A stretch of DNA of 64,000 bases from an uncultured Paraprevotella sp. (lineage in GTDB: Bacteria; Bacteroidota; Bacteroidia; Bacteroidales; Bacteroidaceae): positions 9,176-73,175 of the forward strand of contig URKA01000012.1 of NCBI GenBank assembly GCA_900548345.1. The letters run 5' to 3'. The notes beneath the pieces were generated by a model. The model was not told the origin of the DNA, searched no databases, and saw only the letters and a program-made list of their open reading frames with translations. Below, one piece after another: positions 7,493 to 16,577 of the stretch (position 1 is the stretch's first letter; the number at the start of each line of letters is the position of its first letter). Made by a program: the position numbers and the translations under genes.

Positions 7493-10132
7493 ATGAAAAC
7501 AGTAGAAAGAATCTGTCTCCTATTATTTATAATAATGTATGCGGCTGTGCAGGCTGTGCATGCGCAGTCAACCGATGGCACGCAAATCAAGCCGGCCGTT
7601 GAATACAGTCGTATTCCCCGGACCTATACGATAGGTGGCATTGCCGTGGAGGGTGCCAAGAATTACGATGATTATGTGCTGATTGGACTGTCGGGACTTG
7701 CTGTAGGGCAGAAAGTAGAGATTCCGGGTAGTGATGTGACTGAGGCTATCAAACGTTTCTGGCGTAACGGATTGTTCTCCAATGTGTCGATAGAACTGGA
7801 CAGTATAGTCGGCGACAAAGCCTTCTTGTGCATTAAGCTGTCGCAGCGTCCGCGCGTGTCGCAGATTAACTATGTCGGCGTAAAGAAGGGCGAACGGGAA
7901 GATTTGGAGAAGAGTATCGGTTTGCTGAAGGACAATCAGCTGACCCCGAATATGATAGACCGTGCCGAATTCCTTATCAAGAAGTATTTCGATGACAAAG
8001 GTTACAAGAATGCAGAGGTGAGCATCCTGCAGAGAGACGATGTGTCGGCACCCGACCGGATTATTGTGGACATCCACATCGACAAGAAGACCAAGGTGAA
8101 GATACACTCGATTACCATTGAAGGAAACCATGCTCTTCCGACGAAGAAAATCAAAGGTACGATGTTTGTGCCCGGTGTGTTCAAGAAAACCAACGAGAAA
8201 GGACGTCCCGGAAGCTGGTTCCGCACGAAGAAGTTCATTAAAGCCAAGTATGAGGAAGACAAGGCCAACCTGATTAGCAAGTATAACGAACTGGGCTATC
8301 GCGACGCCATGATTGTGGCGGATAGTGTGACACCGCATGACGAAAAGACGGTGAATGTGTACGTAAGGGTGGAAGAAGGACAGAAATATTATGTGCGCAA
8401 CATTGACTGGGTGGGTAACACCGTGTACAGCACAGACCATCTGAGTTATCTCTTACGCATGAAGAAAGGTGATGTGTACAATCAGAAACAGATTGAAGAC
8501 CGTACCCGTCAGGATGAGGATGCCATCGGAAACCTGTATTATAACAACGGATACGTGTTTTATGAGCTGAATCCTGTGGAGATTAACGTCGACGGAGACT
8601 CGGTGGATTTGGAGATGCGCATCACGGAAGGTCCGCAGGCGACCATACGCCATATCGGTATCAGCGGAAACGACCGCGTGTATGAGAATGTGGTGCGACG
8701 TGAGTTGCGCACGAAGCCGGGCGATTTGTTCAGCAAGGAGTCCCTGGAACGTTCCTACCGTGAAATCGCCTCCATGGGACATTTCGACCCGGAGAAGATC
8801 AATCCGGATGTGCAGCCTAATGCGAGCAACGGAACGGTGGACATTAACTGGGGGCTGGAGTCCAAGTCGACCGACCAGGTAGAGTTCTCGCTCGGATACG
8901 GGCAGACTGGTGTCATCGGTAAGATTGGTTTGAAGTTCTCCAACTTCTGTCTGGCCAACCTTTTCGGAAAAGGCGGTGTGCGCCGCGGTATCCTCCCGCA
9001 AGGCAACGGCGAGACATTCAGTATCAGCGGACAGACCAATGCCAAGTACTACCAGTCGTACAGCATCAACTACGTCAATCCATGGTTCGGCGGCAAGCGT
9101 CCAAACTCTCTTTCTTTCTCGGCATTCTATGCCAAGCAGACTGATGTGAGCGACAACTATTACAATTCTTCCTATTACAACAGCTACTACAACTATCTGT
9201 ACGGTTACGGAACGAGCGGCTCCAACTATTACGAGAACTTCCTCGACCCCGATTCTTACCTGAAACTCTTCGGTGTTTCCTTGGGATGGGGTAAGCGTTT
9301 GCGCTGGCCCGATGACTACTTCCAGCTGTCGGCCGACCTCTCTTACCAGCGTTATATCCTGAAGAACTGGGAATACTTCTTGATTTCAAACGGTTCCTGC
9401 AACAATATCTCCTTGAACCTTACGCTGTCGCGTAATTCTACGGATAATCCCATTTATCCCAGACGCGGCTCCGAGTTCATGCTGTCGGCAGGCCTCACTC
9501 CGCCGTATTCCTTGTTTGACAAGTTGGATTACGCCAACCTTGCCAACAACTACCAGAGTGCGACTTATCAGAGCGAGATGCAGAAGAAGTACAAATGGGT
9601 GGAATACCACAAATGGAAGTTCAAGCTCCGCACCTATACGGCACTGACCGGACAGGTGAAGTGTCCGGTGTTGATGACACGCGTGGAATTCGGTATCCTG
9701 GGAGCGTACAACGGGCACAAGAAGTCGCCGTTCGAGACCTTCTATGTCGGCGGTGACGGTATGTCGGGTTATTCCTCCACATACGCCACGGAAACCATCG
9801 GTCTGAGGGGATACGACAACGGAGCATTGACGCCTAACGGTTATACCGGCTATGCGTACGACCGTTTTACACTGGAGTTGCGTTATCCTTTCATGCTTCA
9901 GAATTCCACGAATATCTACGGCTTGATTTTCGTGGAAGGCGGTAATGCCTGGACGAAGGCCAGAGACTTCAATCCCTTCGACATGAAACGTTCCGCCGGG
10001 GCCGGTGTACGTATCTTCCTGCCCATGGTGGGATTGCTCGGTATCGACTGGGCTTATGGCTTCGACGAAGTCTTCGGCTCAAAACAATATAGCGGAAGCC
10101 AGTTCCATTTCATATTGGGACAAGAGTTTTAA
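7493..10132 (+). CDS. bamA: Outer membrane protein assembly factor BamA
   Basis: BamA is the essential Omp85 insertase that folds beta-barrels into the outer membrane. The 879-residue protein has a signal peptide (cleavage near VHAQS), a run of POTRA repeats to about residue 430 (for example IAVEGAKNYDDYVLIGLSGL and HSITIEGNHALPTKKIKGTM), then the barrel. The conserved VEGGNAW block and an aromatic C-terminus (FHFILGQEF) support barrel identity. A Tyr/Asn-rich extracellular loop near residues 555-580 (runs of YYNSSYYNSYYN) is a lineage feature. It sits between uppS and three OmpH/Skp chaperone genes, its usual partners. Confidence 0.96.
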   Translation: MKTVERICLLLFIIMYAAVQAVHAQSTDGTQIKPAVEYSRIPRTYTIGGIAVEGAKNYDDYVLIGLSGLAVGQKVEIPGSDVTEAIKRFWRNGLFSNVSIELDSIVGDKAFLCIKLSQRPRVSQINYVGVKKGEREDLEKSIGLLKDNQLTPNMIDRAEFLIKKYFDDKGYKNAEVSILQRDDVSAPDRIIVDIHIDKKTKVKIHSITIEGNHALPTKKIKGTMFVPGVFKKTNEKGRPGSWFRTKKFIKAKYEEDKANLISKYNELGYRDAMIVADSVTPHDEKTVNVYVRVEEGQKYYVRNIDWVGNTVYSTDHLSYLLRMKKGDVYNQKQIEDRTRQDEDAIGNLYYNNGYVFYELNPVEINVDGDSVDLEMRITEGPQATIRHIGISGNDRVYENVVRRELRTKPGDLFSKESLERSYREIASMGHFDPEKINPDVQPNASNGTVDINWGLESKSTDQVEFSLGYGQTGVIGKIGLKFSNFCLANLFGKGGVRRGILPQGNGETFSISGQTNAKYYQSYSINYVNPWFGGKRPNSLSFSAFYAKQTDVSDNYYNSSYYNSYYNYLYGYGTSGSNYYENFLDPDSYLKLFGVSLGWGKRLRWPDDYFQLSADLSYQRYILKNWEYFLISNGSCNNISLNLTLSRNSTDNPIYPRRGSEFMLSAGLTPPYSLFDKLDYANLANNYQSATYQSEMQKKYKWVEYHKWKFKLRTYTALTGQVKCPVLMTRVEFGILGAYNGHKKSPFETFYVGGDGMSGYSSTYATETIGLRGYDNGALTPNGYTGYAYDRFTLELRYPFMLQNSTNIYGLIFVEGGNAWTKARDFNPFDMKRSAGAGVRIFLPMVGLLGIDWAYGFDEVFGSKQYSGSQFHFILGQEF

Positions 10133-10149
10133 CTTTAAAACAAGAGAAT

Positions 10150-10668
10150 ATGAAGAAGTTGTTCAATCTATTGTGTTTACTCATGCTGATGGGCGGTATG
10201 TCCGTCAAGGCGCAGAAGTTTGCTTTGGTCGACATGGAATATATACTGAAGAATATTCCGGCGTATGAACGGGCCAACGAACAATTAAACCAAGTGTCGA
10301 AAAAGTGGCAGGCCGAGGTGGATGCCCTGACCGAAGAAGCACAGATTCTTTACAAGAACTATCAGAGCGAGGCTGTTTTTCTGAGCGCGGAGCAAAAGAC
10401 CAAGAAGGAAGAGGAGATTGTGGAGAAGGAAAAGCAGGCCGCCGAGATGAAGAAGGCCTATTTCGGTCCTGAGGGCGAACTGTTCAAGAAGCGCGAGAGT
10501 CTGATGGCACCGATACAGGATGAGATTTACAATGCTGTGAAGACGATAGCGGAGAGCAAGGGCTATTCGCTGATACTTGACCGTGCGTCGGATGCAGGCA
10601 TCATTTTTGCTTCGCCCAAGGCGGATATAAGTAACGAAGTTCTGACAAAATTAGGATATTCCAATTAA
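10150..10668 (+). CDS. OmpH/Skp family periplasmic chaperone, first copy
   Basis: The 172-residue protein has a signal peptide ending at KAQ, then the Skp pattern: a short beta-strand (KFALVDMEYILKNIPAYERAN), a long charged helical hairpin rich in Glu, Lys and Gln (residues about 40-115), and a closing beta segment (GYSLILDRASDAGIIFASP). Skp trimers hold unfolded outer-membrane proteins during transit to BamA. It starts 17 bp after bamA and is the most canonical of three successive copies. Confidence 0.9.
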   Translation: MKKLFNLLCLLMLMGGMSVKAQKFALVDMEYILKNIPAYERANEQLNQVSKKWQAEVDALTEEAQILYKNYQSEAVFLSAEQKTKKEEEIVEKEKQAAEMKKAYFGPEGELFKKRESLMAPIQDEIYNAVKTIAESKGYSLILDRASDAGIIFASPKADISNEVLTKLGYSN

Positions 10669-10674
10669 CCTTCG

Positions 10675-10682
10675 TATTTTTG
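10675..10682 (+). promoter_or_regulatory. Possible internal promoter, -7 box TATTTTTG
   Basis: This perfect TAnnTTTG box lies in the 53-bp gap before the second OmpH gene. The -33 region is not convincing, so it may be a secondary promoter or chance. Confidence 0.35.
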
Positions 10683-10721
10683 CAAGTCAGAGGACAGAAA
10701 CATAATTAAATAACATATCAG

Positions 10722-11219
10722 ATGAAAAAAGCAATTTTATTGGCGATGTTGCTCGCTCCATTGAGCATTTTCGCACAGAAGTTCGGTCATTTCAACTCTT
10801 CGGAAGTCATTCAGCTCATGCCGGAATATACGGCTGCCCAGACAGAAATCCAACAGCTTCAGTCGCAGTATGAGACTGACCTGAAGCGTATGCAGGATGA
10901 ACTTCAGAAGAAGTCGGAGGAGTTCGAGAAAGAACAGGCCGGCCTTCTTGAGAACGTAAGGCAGCGCCGTCAGGCCGAACTGCAGGATTTGTACAACCGT
11001 ATCCAGCAGAGCTATCAGGACAACCAGAAATCCTTGCAGGAGACTTCGCAGCAGAAGATGCAGGCCATCTCCGACAAGATGCTGGGTGCCATCAAGGAAG
11101 TAGGTACGGAAGGCAACTATGTGTATATCATGGATGTGTCGGCCGGCATACCTTACATCAGCACGACATTGAGCACGGATGTGACCGCACAGGTCAAGCA
11201 GAAATTAGGCTTGAAGTAA
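10722..11219 (+). CDS. OmpH/Skp family periplasmic chaperone, second copy
   Basis: The 165-residue protein has a signal peptide (MKKAILLAMLLAPLSIFAQ) and the Skp fold pattern: KFGHFNSSEVIQLMPEYTAAQ, a coiled-coil arm rich in Gln and Glu (residues about 40-120), and YVYIMDVSAGIPYIS at the end. It shares the MPEY motif with the third copy rather than with the first, so copies two and three look like the closer pair. It is followed by a strong terminator at 11281-11315. Confidence 0.9.
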   Translation: MKKAILLAMLLAPLSIFAQKFGHFNSSEVIQLMPEYTAAQTEIQQLQSQYETDLKRMQDELQKKSEEFEKEQAGLLENVRQRRQAELQDLYNRIQQSYQDNQKSLQETSQQKMQAISDKMLGAIKEVGTEGNYVYIMDVSAGIPYISTTLSTDVTAQVKQKLGLK

Positions 11220-11280
11220 GAGAACGAATCCGTCCGGAGTTGTTTCTTCAGCCTGACGGAGGATTCGGTACATGAATATT

Positions 11281-11319
11281 GGCGGCAGCAGCCTTCTACG
11301 GGGGCGGCTGCCGCCTTTT
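11281..11319 (+). terminator. Rho-independent terminator after the second OmpH gene
   Basis: GGCGGCAGC pairs with GCTGCCGCC across an interrupted loop, followed by TTTTGCATTTTTTT. It separates the bamA-ompH unit from the third copy, which has its own -7 box at 11375. Confidence 0.85.
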
Positions 11320-11374
11320 GCATTTTTTTCGGAGAAAATGTGGGCCGAGGCGCGGTCTTACGCATAAAAATGAA

Positions 11375-11382
11375 TACCTTTG
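11375..11382 (+). promoter_or_regulatory. Probable promoter of the third OmpH gene and murI, -7 box TACCTTTG
   Basis: This perfect TAnnTTTG box follows the terminator at 11281-11319 and lies 62 bp before the start codon. No clear -33 TTTG is seen. Confidence 0.5.
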
Positions 11383-11444
11383 TTTGCGGATGAGGCGGAA
11401 GAAAGTCTTGCTCATCCCGATGGTCATGTAAAATCAACTCGGAT

Positions 11445-11990
11445 ATGATGGTAAGAAGAGTTACAAAGTTATTGCTTTTGAGCGTTTTCATGTGGATGTC
11501 GTCCGCAGTTTCGGCGCAGGAGGTGCAGAAAAAGATAGGTTTTCTTAGCTACAATGCCATATTCCGGCTTATGCCTGAATATGCGGCTTCACAGCAACGT
11601 CTGGCAGACTTGAAGGCGAAGTACGACAAGGAAGCCTTGCGCAGCGAAGAGGAGTTTCAGCGCAAGTACGTGGAATTCTTGCAAGGCCAGAAAGACTTTC
11701 CCGAAAATATCCTGCAGAAACGCCAGTATGAATTGCAGGACCTGTTGTCCAAGAGCCTGCAATTCCGTGATGAGGCCGCCAAGCTGTTGTCCCAGGCCGA
11801 GAAGGAAATGCAGGCCAATATGGTTTACCTGCTGAACGAAGCCATCCGCGCTGTCGGTATAGAGCGGGGATATTCCTGTATCCTCAATACAGACGGGAAT
11901 GCCTGTCCCTTCATCCACCCGTCAGAGGGAGAGGATGTGACCGACTTTGTCAAGGAAAAACTTCAATTACCTCTCACCATACAGCCATGA
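11445..11990 (+). CDS. OmpH/Skp family periplasmic chaperone, third and divergent copy
   Basis: The 181-residue protein has a signal peptide ending at VSAQE, the strand IGFLSYNAIFRLMPEYAASQQ, a coiled-coil arm (residues about 40-130) and a longer, more polar C-terminus (GYSCILNTDGNACPFIHPSEGED). The two Cys residues near the C-terminus are absent from the other copies. It has its own promoter and is fused by a four-base ATGA overlap to murI, so unlike copies one and two it is co-expressed with peptidoglycan precursor synthesis. Confidence 0.85.
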   Translation: MMVRRVTKLLLLSVFMWMSSAVSAQEVQKKIGFLSYNAIFRLMPEYAASQQRLADLKAKYDKEALRSEEEFQRKYVEFLQGQKDFPENILQKRQYELQDLLSKSLQFRDEAAKLLSQAEKEMQANMVYLLNEAIRAVGIERGYSCILNTDGNACPFIHPSEGEDVTDFVKEKLQLPLTIQP

Positions 11991-12829
11991 GTGTTATGTT
12001 TGCAGATACCCCCGGACCTATAGGTGTTTTCGATTCCGGATATGGGGGGCTGACTATTCTGCGCCAAATAAGACAGGTGATGCCTCAGTATGATTATCTC
12101 TATCTGGGGGATAATGCCCGTGCCCCTTACGGTACGCGTTCGTTCGATGTAGTATATGAATTTACGCTCGAAGCCGTGCGCAAACTTTTCGGGATGGGAT
12201 GCCGCCTGGTGATTCTGGCTTGTAATACGGCCTCTGCCAAGGCTTTGAAAACCATACAACAGAATAATCTGTCGGAGTGGACGGGGTTGCATCGTGTGCT
12301 GGGCATCATACGTCCCACGGCGGAATGTATCGGAGATATTACGCAAAGCCGTCATGTGGGTATCCTGGCCACGCTGGGCACTGTCAATTCCGGTTCCTAT
12401 CCGTTGGAGATACACAAGTTGCATCCCGACATTGTGGTGAGCGGTGAGGCCTGTCCCATGTGGGTGCCTCTTGTGGAGAACTATGAATACGACTCTCCGG
12501 GTGCGGATTATTTCGTGCAGAAACGTATCGACAACCTGTTGCGCAAGGACCCGCTGATTGACACCATCATATTGGGCTGTACGCATTATCCTTTGCTGAT
12601 GGACAAAATCGTCAAGTATACGCCGCGCAACGTCAAGATTCTTTCGCAGGGGGAATATGTGGCTTACAGCCTGAAAAAGTATCTGCTCCGTCATCCCGAC
12701 ATGGATGCGGTGTGCACGAAAGACGGCACATGCCGTTTCTTTACCACAGAAAATCCGGAAAAGTTCGTCGGGTCGGCATCCATTTTCCTGCATCAGGAGA
12801 TTCAGGCCGAGAGGGTGGTGTTGGAATGA
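11987..12829 (+). CDS. murI: Glutamate racemase
   Basis: MurI converts L-glutamate to the D-glutamate used in peptidoglycan stem peptides. The 280-residue protein has PIGVFDSGYGGLTIL, and the two catalytic cysteines sit in ACNTASA (Cys79) and GCTHYPLL (Cys198). Length and motif spacing are normal. It starts in a four-base overlap with the third OmpH gene. The next gene is on the opposite strand with only 19 bp between the stops and I see no clear terminator there. Confidence 0.95.
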   Translation: MSVMFADTPGPIGVFDSGYGGLTILRQIRQVMPQYDYLYLGDNARAPYGTRSFDVVYEFTLEAVRKLFGMGCRLVILACNTASAKALKTIQQNNLSEWTGLHRVLGIIRPTAECIGDITQSRHVGILATLGTVNSGSYPLEIHKLHPDIVVSGEACPMWVPLVENYEYDSPGADYFVQKRIDNLLRKDPLIDTIILGCTHYPLLMDKIVKYTPRNVKILSQGEYVAYSLKKYLLRHPDMDAVCTKDGTCRFFTTENPEKFVGSASIFLHQEIQAERVVLE

Positions 12830-12848
12830 TGGCCGTAAGGCAGGCTTT

Positions 12849-14078
12849 TCAGTCGAGAAGCCTTCGGCAGAGATACCTGACGGGATACCAGATGGCTGCG
12901 TAGCTGACCAGCAGGACGGTGAGAAAGACGATGAACACGTCCCACAGATGTACGCTGACCGGATAGGCGTCCACAATGAAGTCGCCGGCAGACGAACCCA
13001 TCGACAACCATCCGAATTCCTGTTGCAGATAGCACAGCAATAGTCCCGTACCTATTCCGGCCAGTGCGCCGAAGCCGGAAATCAGCCATCCTTCGAACAG
13101 GAAGATGCGGGTGATTTGTCCGTCCTCCGCCCCTAAGTTGCGCAATGTCCTCACGTCGGCCTTCTTGTCGATGATGAGCATTGAGATGGAGCCGATGATA
13201 TTGAAGCAGGCCACCAGGAGGATAAATGTAAGGAAGAGGTAGGCAATCAGCTTTTCAACTTTCATGATGCGGAATACATCTTCCTGTTGCTCATAGCGGT
13301 TTCTGACCTCGAAATCCTTTCCTAAAAGTTCCTTTATCCGTTGTTGCGCCTCATCCACGTCTGTGCCCGGTTTGAGTTGGAGTTCCACGGCCGAGATGCG
13401 GTCGCGGCTGCCGAAGAGTTTCTGTGCGAATTCCAGTGATGTGAGGATATAGTTAGCATCGTATTTGGCCTGGCGTACGGTGAAAAGCACACCGGGAGAA
13501 TACAGTTCGTCTTGTGTGAACCCCGTCGCCGGATTAGAGAGGTTGATTCGTTCGCCCTTTTTGGGTGCGTAGATTTGCAATGGTTCGTCGAATCTGGCTC
13601 CGAGTCCTAACCGTGCGGCCAGCTGTATGCCCGGTACGCCGTATTCCAATACATCGGCGTGCAGGATGAATTCCCCTTCTCCGTAAAGAATGTGCTTCAG
13701 GTCGGCCATCTGCCCGAAATTGTCCGTCACCCCCTTGACGGTGACCATTACCTGACGGTCGTTGCGGATGACGAGTGCATTGTCTTCCAATGTCTCGGCA
13801 TACAGTGCGATGGCCGGAAAAGCCTTGAGCTTTTGCAGTTGCGGGTCGTCATGTGCCATGGTCTTTCCGGCGGCCGGCGTGACTTTCAGTTGCGGGTCGA
13901 TGGATGTAAACAAAGTGGCGACAAGGTCCTGAAATCCGTTGAATACCGACATCGTGCATACCAGCGCCATGGTAGCCAGCGTTACGCCGCATACGGAGAT
14001 TGCGGAGATGATGTTGATGGCGTTGTGCGATTTTTTCGAGAAGAGATAACGCCGCGCGATGTATGACGGAAAGTTCAT
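12849..14078 (-). CDS. FtsX-like ABC transporter permease (LolC/LolE type)
   Basis: The 409-residue protein has the four-helix layout of lipoprotein-release permeases: one N-terminal helix (residues about 20-45), a large periplasmic domain (about 45-270), then three C-terminal helices (LIAYLFLTFILLVACFNIIGSISMLI, GWLISGFGALAGIGTGLLL, and HLWDVFIVFLTVLLVSYAAI). In Gram-negative bacteria such proteins extract lipoproteins from the inner membrane for the Lol pathway, which is the likely role here. No ATPase partner lies in the window. The start overlaps the rbfA stop by four bases, so it is the last gene of the aroQ operon. Confidence 0.85.
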   Translation of the reverse strand: MNFPSYIARRYLFSKKSHNAINIISAISVCGVTLATMALVCTMSVFNGFQDLVATLFTSIDPQLKVTPAAGKTMAHDDPQLQKLKAFPAIALYAETLEDNALVIRNDRQVMVTVKGVTDNFGQMADLKHILYGEGEFILHADVLEYGVPGIQLAARLGLGARFDEPLQIYAPKKGERINLSNPATGFTQDELYSPGVLFTVRQAKYDANYILTSLEFAQKLFGSRDRISAVELQLKPGTDVDEAQQRIKELLGKDFEVRNRYEQQEDVFRIMKVEKLIAYLFLTFILLVACFNIIGSISMLIIDKKADVRTLRNLGAEDGQITRIFLFEGWLISGFGALAGIGTGLLLCYLQQEFGWLSMGSSAGDFIVDAYPVSVHLWDVFIVFLTVLLVSYAAIWYPVRYLCRRLLD

Positions 14079-14410
14079 TTCTTCAGCAGGTTGTCGATGT
14101 TTTCAATGTAGTCTAACGAATCGTCGACGAAGAACTTCAGTTCGGGGATGATGCGCAGCTGGTGGCGCACCCGGTTGCCCAATTCAAACCGTACGGACTT
14201 CATGTTGTTGTTGATGTTGGCGACGAGTTCGTTGCTGCGTTCGCTGGGGAAAATGCTCAGGTAGACGCGGCAGATGCTCAGGTCCGGGCTGATGCGGCAT
14301 GCGCTGACCGACACAAGCACTCCCTTCATGGCTTTGGTCTGCAACATGAAAATCTCGCTGAGTTCCTTCTGAATCAGGCGTGCAATCTTGTTTTGTCTGG
14401 TTGTTTCCAT
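14075..14410 (-). CDS. rbfA: 30S ribosome-binding factor A
   Basis: RbfA is a small KH-fold protein needed for 16S rRNA 5' end maturation and late 30S assembly. The 111-residue protein begins METTRQNKIARLIQKELSEI and has the VSVSACRISPDLSICRVYLS core with the family's K/R-rich RHQLRIIPELKFFVDDSLDY end. It lies 6 bp after the methyltransferase gene and overlaps the permease gene by four bases. Confidence 0.93.
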   Translation of the reverse strand: METTRQNKIARLIQKELSEIFMLQTKAMKGVLVSVSACRISPDLSICRVYLSIFPSERSNELVANINNNMKSVRFELGNRVRHQLRIIPELKFFVDDSLDYIENIDNLLKK

Positions 14411-14416
14411 ATAGCT

Positions 14417-15055
14417 TTATTTTTTGCGGATGAGCGTGAGTCCGTCGCGCAGGGGAAGGATTACCTTTTCCACCCGTTCGTCGGCCGCAATCCGGTCGTT
14501 GAATTCCATAATGCCTGCGGTCTGTGCGTCGTGGCGGTGTGAATCCTCCACCACGTGTCCGTCCCACAGGGTATTGTCGGCTATGATATAGCCTCCGGAG
14601 TTCAGGTGTGCAAGCGTCATCTCGTAGTAATCGAGATAACGCCGCTTGTCTCCGTCGATGAACGCGAGGTCGAACCTGACACCCATCTGCGGCACTCTTT
14701 CCAGGGCATCTCCGATGATGAATTCGATGCGCGATGCGTAAGGTGAGTTCTCAATCCACGGGCGGGTGAAGTCTTCCTGTTCATCGTTGATTTCGAATGT
14801 ATACAGACGTCCTCCCTCTTCCAGTCCTTCGGCAAGGCAAAGTGCGGAATAGCCGCTGTATGTGCCGATTTCGAGGATATTGCGGGGGCGAATCATGCGG
14901 ACGAACATTTTCAGCAGACGGCCCTGAAGATGTCCTGAGGCCATGCGTGGCCTCAGGAGTTTCACGTGTGTGTCTCTGTACAGTGCCTTCAGGTATGCTC
15001 CCTCTTCGTCTATATGGCGGAGAATGTATTCGTCAAGTATGTCTGTTTCCTGCAT
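14417..15055 (-). CDS. SAM-dependent O-methyltransferase
   Basis: The 212-residue protein belongs to the class I O-methyltransferase group related to catechol and caffeoyl-CoA methyltransferases. The SAM loop is ILEIGTYSGYSAL, the acidic ribose-binding residue follows in LYTFEIN, and the metal-binding region includes FDLAFIDGDKRRYLDYYE and YIIADNTLWDGHVV. The frame is open 22 codons further upstream, but the ATG at 15055 (MQETDILDEYILRH) fits family starts and leaves a 22-bp gap to pyk. The substrate is unknown. Confidence 0.88.
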   Translation of the reverse strand: MQETDILDEYILRHIDEEGAYLKALYRDTHVKLLRPRMASGHLQGRLLKMFVRMIRPRNILEIGTYSGYSALCLAEGLEEGGRLYTFEINDEQEDFTRPWIENSPYASRIEFIIGDALERVPQMGVRFDLAFIDGDKRRYLDYYEMTLAHLNSGGYIIADNTLWDGHVVEDSHRHDAQTAGIMEFNDRIAADERVEKVILPLRDGLTLIRKK

Positions 15056-15077
15056 GGGTCTGTTGTCTGGTTTGTTA

Positions 15078-16538
15078 TCAGAGGTAACGTGTGCGGTTGG
15101 GCAGCACGTATTCGATGCCATGTTTCAGCACATCGCCCACTACGTTGATTTCGAGGAACGAGGTCTGTGAGCCTTTTTTGCCACCGCTCAGGTAAGCCAC
15201 CATCTCGTCTTCGGACAATACGCCGTCGGCCAGGAGTTTCTGCAATGCGGCGAAGTAGTAGGCCTGTCCGTTGGCTTTTTCGGGCATGAAGATGGCTTCC
15301 ACGCCATACGACAGGGCAAGATGACGCATGGTCTTTTCTTTATAGCATACGGCCAGCACGGGGTATTTGCCGCGGAATGCCGCCAGTGAGCGTGCGGTCA
15401 GGCCGCTGAAGCTGTCCGTGATGATGGCACGGATGGGCATCAGTGAGCTGGCGTGTACGGCGGAATGGGCGAGGAATGCCGTTACGTCGCTGTTTTCCGG
15501 CGTGAGCGGAATCTGTATGTCGTTTTCCTGCAACTTGTCTTTCTCTGCCTGTGCCGCAATGGTGGCCATTGTCCTGACGGCTTCCACCGGATATTTTCCG
15601 TATGCGGTCTCGCCGCTCAGCATGAGTGCGTCGGTACGGTAATAGATGGCGTTGGCAATGTCTGTGACTTCGGCGCGTGTGGGGCGCGGGTTGTTAATCA
15701 TGGTATGCAGCATCTGTGTGGCCACGATAACGGGTTTCTTGGCCAAAATGCACTTCTTGATGAGGATGCGCTGTATGCCCGGAATGCGTTCCTGAGGCAC
15801 TTCGATGCCCAGGTCGCCGCGTGCCACCATGATGCCGTCGGCAGCTTCGATGATTTCGTCAATGTTGTCCACACCTTCCTGGTTCTCTATCTTGGCAATG
15901 ACTTTGATGTCGCTGCCGTAAGTGTCCAGTATCTCGCGGATGTCCAGTACGTCCTGTTTGTTGCGTACAAAGGAATGTGCGATGAAGTCGATGTCCTTCT
16001 CGATGGCGTACAGAATGTTGTTTCTGTCTTTCTCTGTCAGTGACGGCAGGTTGATGCGCACGCCGGGCACGTTCACGCTCTTGCGGCTGCCTAATGTGGC
16101 ATCGTTGCACACTTCGCAATAGAGGTTTTCATCGTCTTTATCCGTTACTTTCAGCTCCAGTTCGCCGTCGTCAATCAGCACGCAGGCGCCTACGTGGAGG
16201 TCCTTTACGAAGTCGGGATAAGATACGTATATATGTCCCCGCACGCATTCTTTCTCCGGATTGCCGGTGATGGTGACCTTGTCTCCGGTTTTGTATGTTG
16301 TGGTTTCTTCCGCATTTTTAGTGGTTCTCACTTCCGGGCCTTTCGTATCCATCAGAATGGCTATGCGGTTGGACACTTCCCGTACGTTGGCTATCAGTTT
16401 TTCGAAGCCCTCGCGGTTGGCGTGTGCCGTATTCATGCGCACCACGTTCATGCCCGCGTTGAAGAGGTCGCGGATGAACTCCGTATCGCATCGCAGGTCC
16501 GATATGGAAGCCACGATTTTGGTTTTTTTCAACATCAT
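15078..16538 (-). CDS. pyk: Pyruvate kinase
   Basis: This glycolytic enzyme transfers phosphate from phosphoenolpyruvate to ADP. The 486-residue protein has the N-terminal KTKIVASISDLRCD block, the LMDTKGPEVRT strand, the catalytic KIENQEGVDNIDEI with MVARGDLGIEVPQERIP, and LMLSGETAYGKYPVEAV. The C-terminal domain (from about residue 350) is the regulatory module. KIVASI replaces the usual KIVCTIGP motif, as is frequent in Bacteroidetes. Two adjacent ATGs (16538 and 16535) are possible starts. It sits between aroQ and the methyltransferase on one likely transcript. Confidence 0.95.
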   Translation of the reverse strand: MMLKKTKIVASISDLRCDTEFIRDLFNAGMNVVRMNTAHANREGFEKLIANVREVSNRIAILMDTKGPEVRTTKNAEETTTYKTGDKVTITGNPEKECVRGHIYVSYPDFVKDLHVGACVLIDDGELELKVTDKDDENLYCEVCNDATLGSRKSVNVPGVRINLPSLTEKDRNNILYAIEKDIDFIAHSFVRNKQDVLDIREILDTYGSDIKVIAKIENQEGVDNIDEIIEAADGIMVARGDLGIEVPQERIPGIQRILIKKCILAKKPVIVATQMLHTMINNPRPTRAEVTDIANAIYYRTDALMLSGETAYGKYPVEAVRTMATIAAQAEKDKLQENDIQIPLTPENSDVTAFLAHSAVHASSLMPIRAIITDSFSGLTARSLAAFRGKYPVLAVCYKEKTMRHLALSYGVEAIFMPEKANGQAYYFAALQKLLADGVLSEDEMVAYLSGGKKGSQTSFLEINVVGDVLKHGIEYVLPNRTRYL

Positions 16539-16577
16539 AATCTTTTTCCTTTTGTATTAATACCTTATATCTTGTGT

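Noticed and set aside
11963..12976. A 337-codon open frame antisense to murI
   Set aside because: murI is intact with both catalytic cysteines; the reverse frame has no recognisable content.
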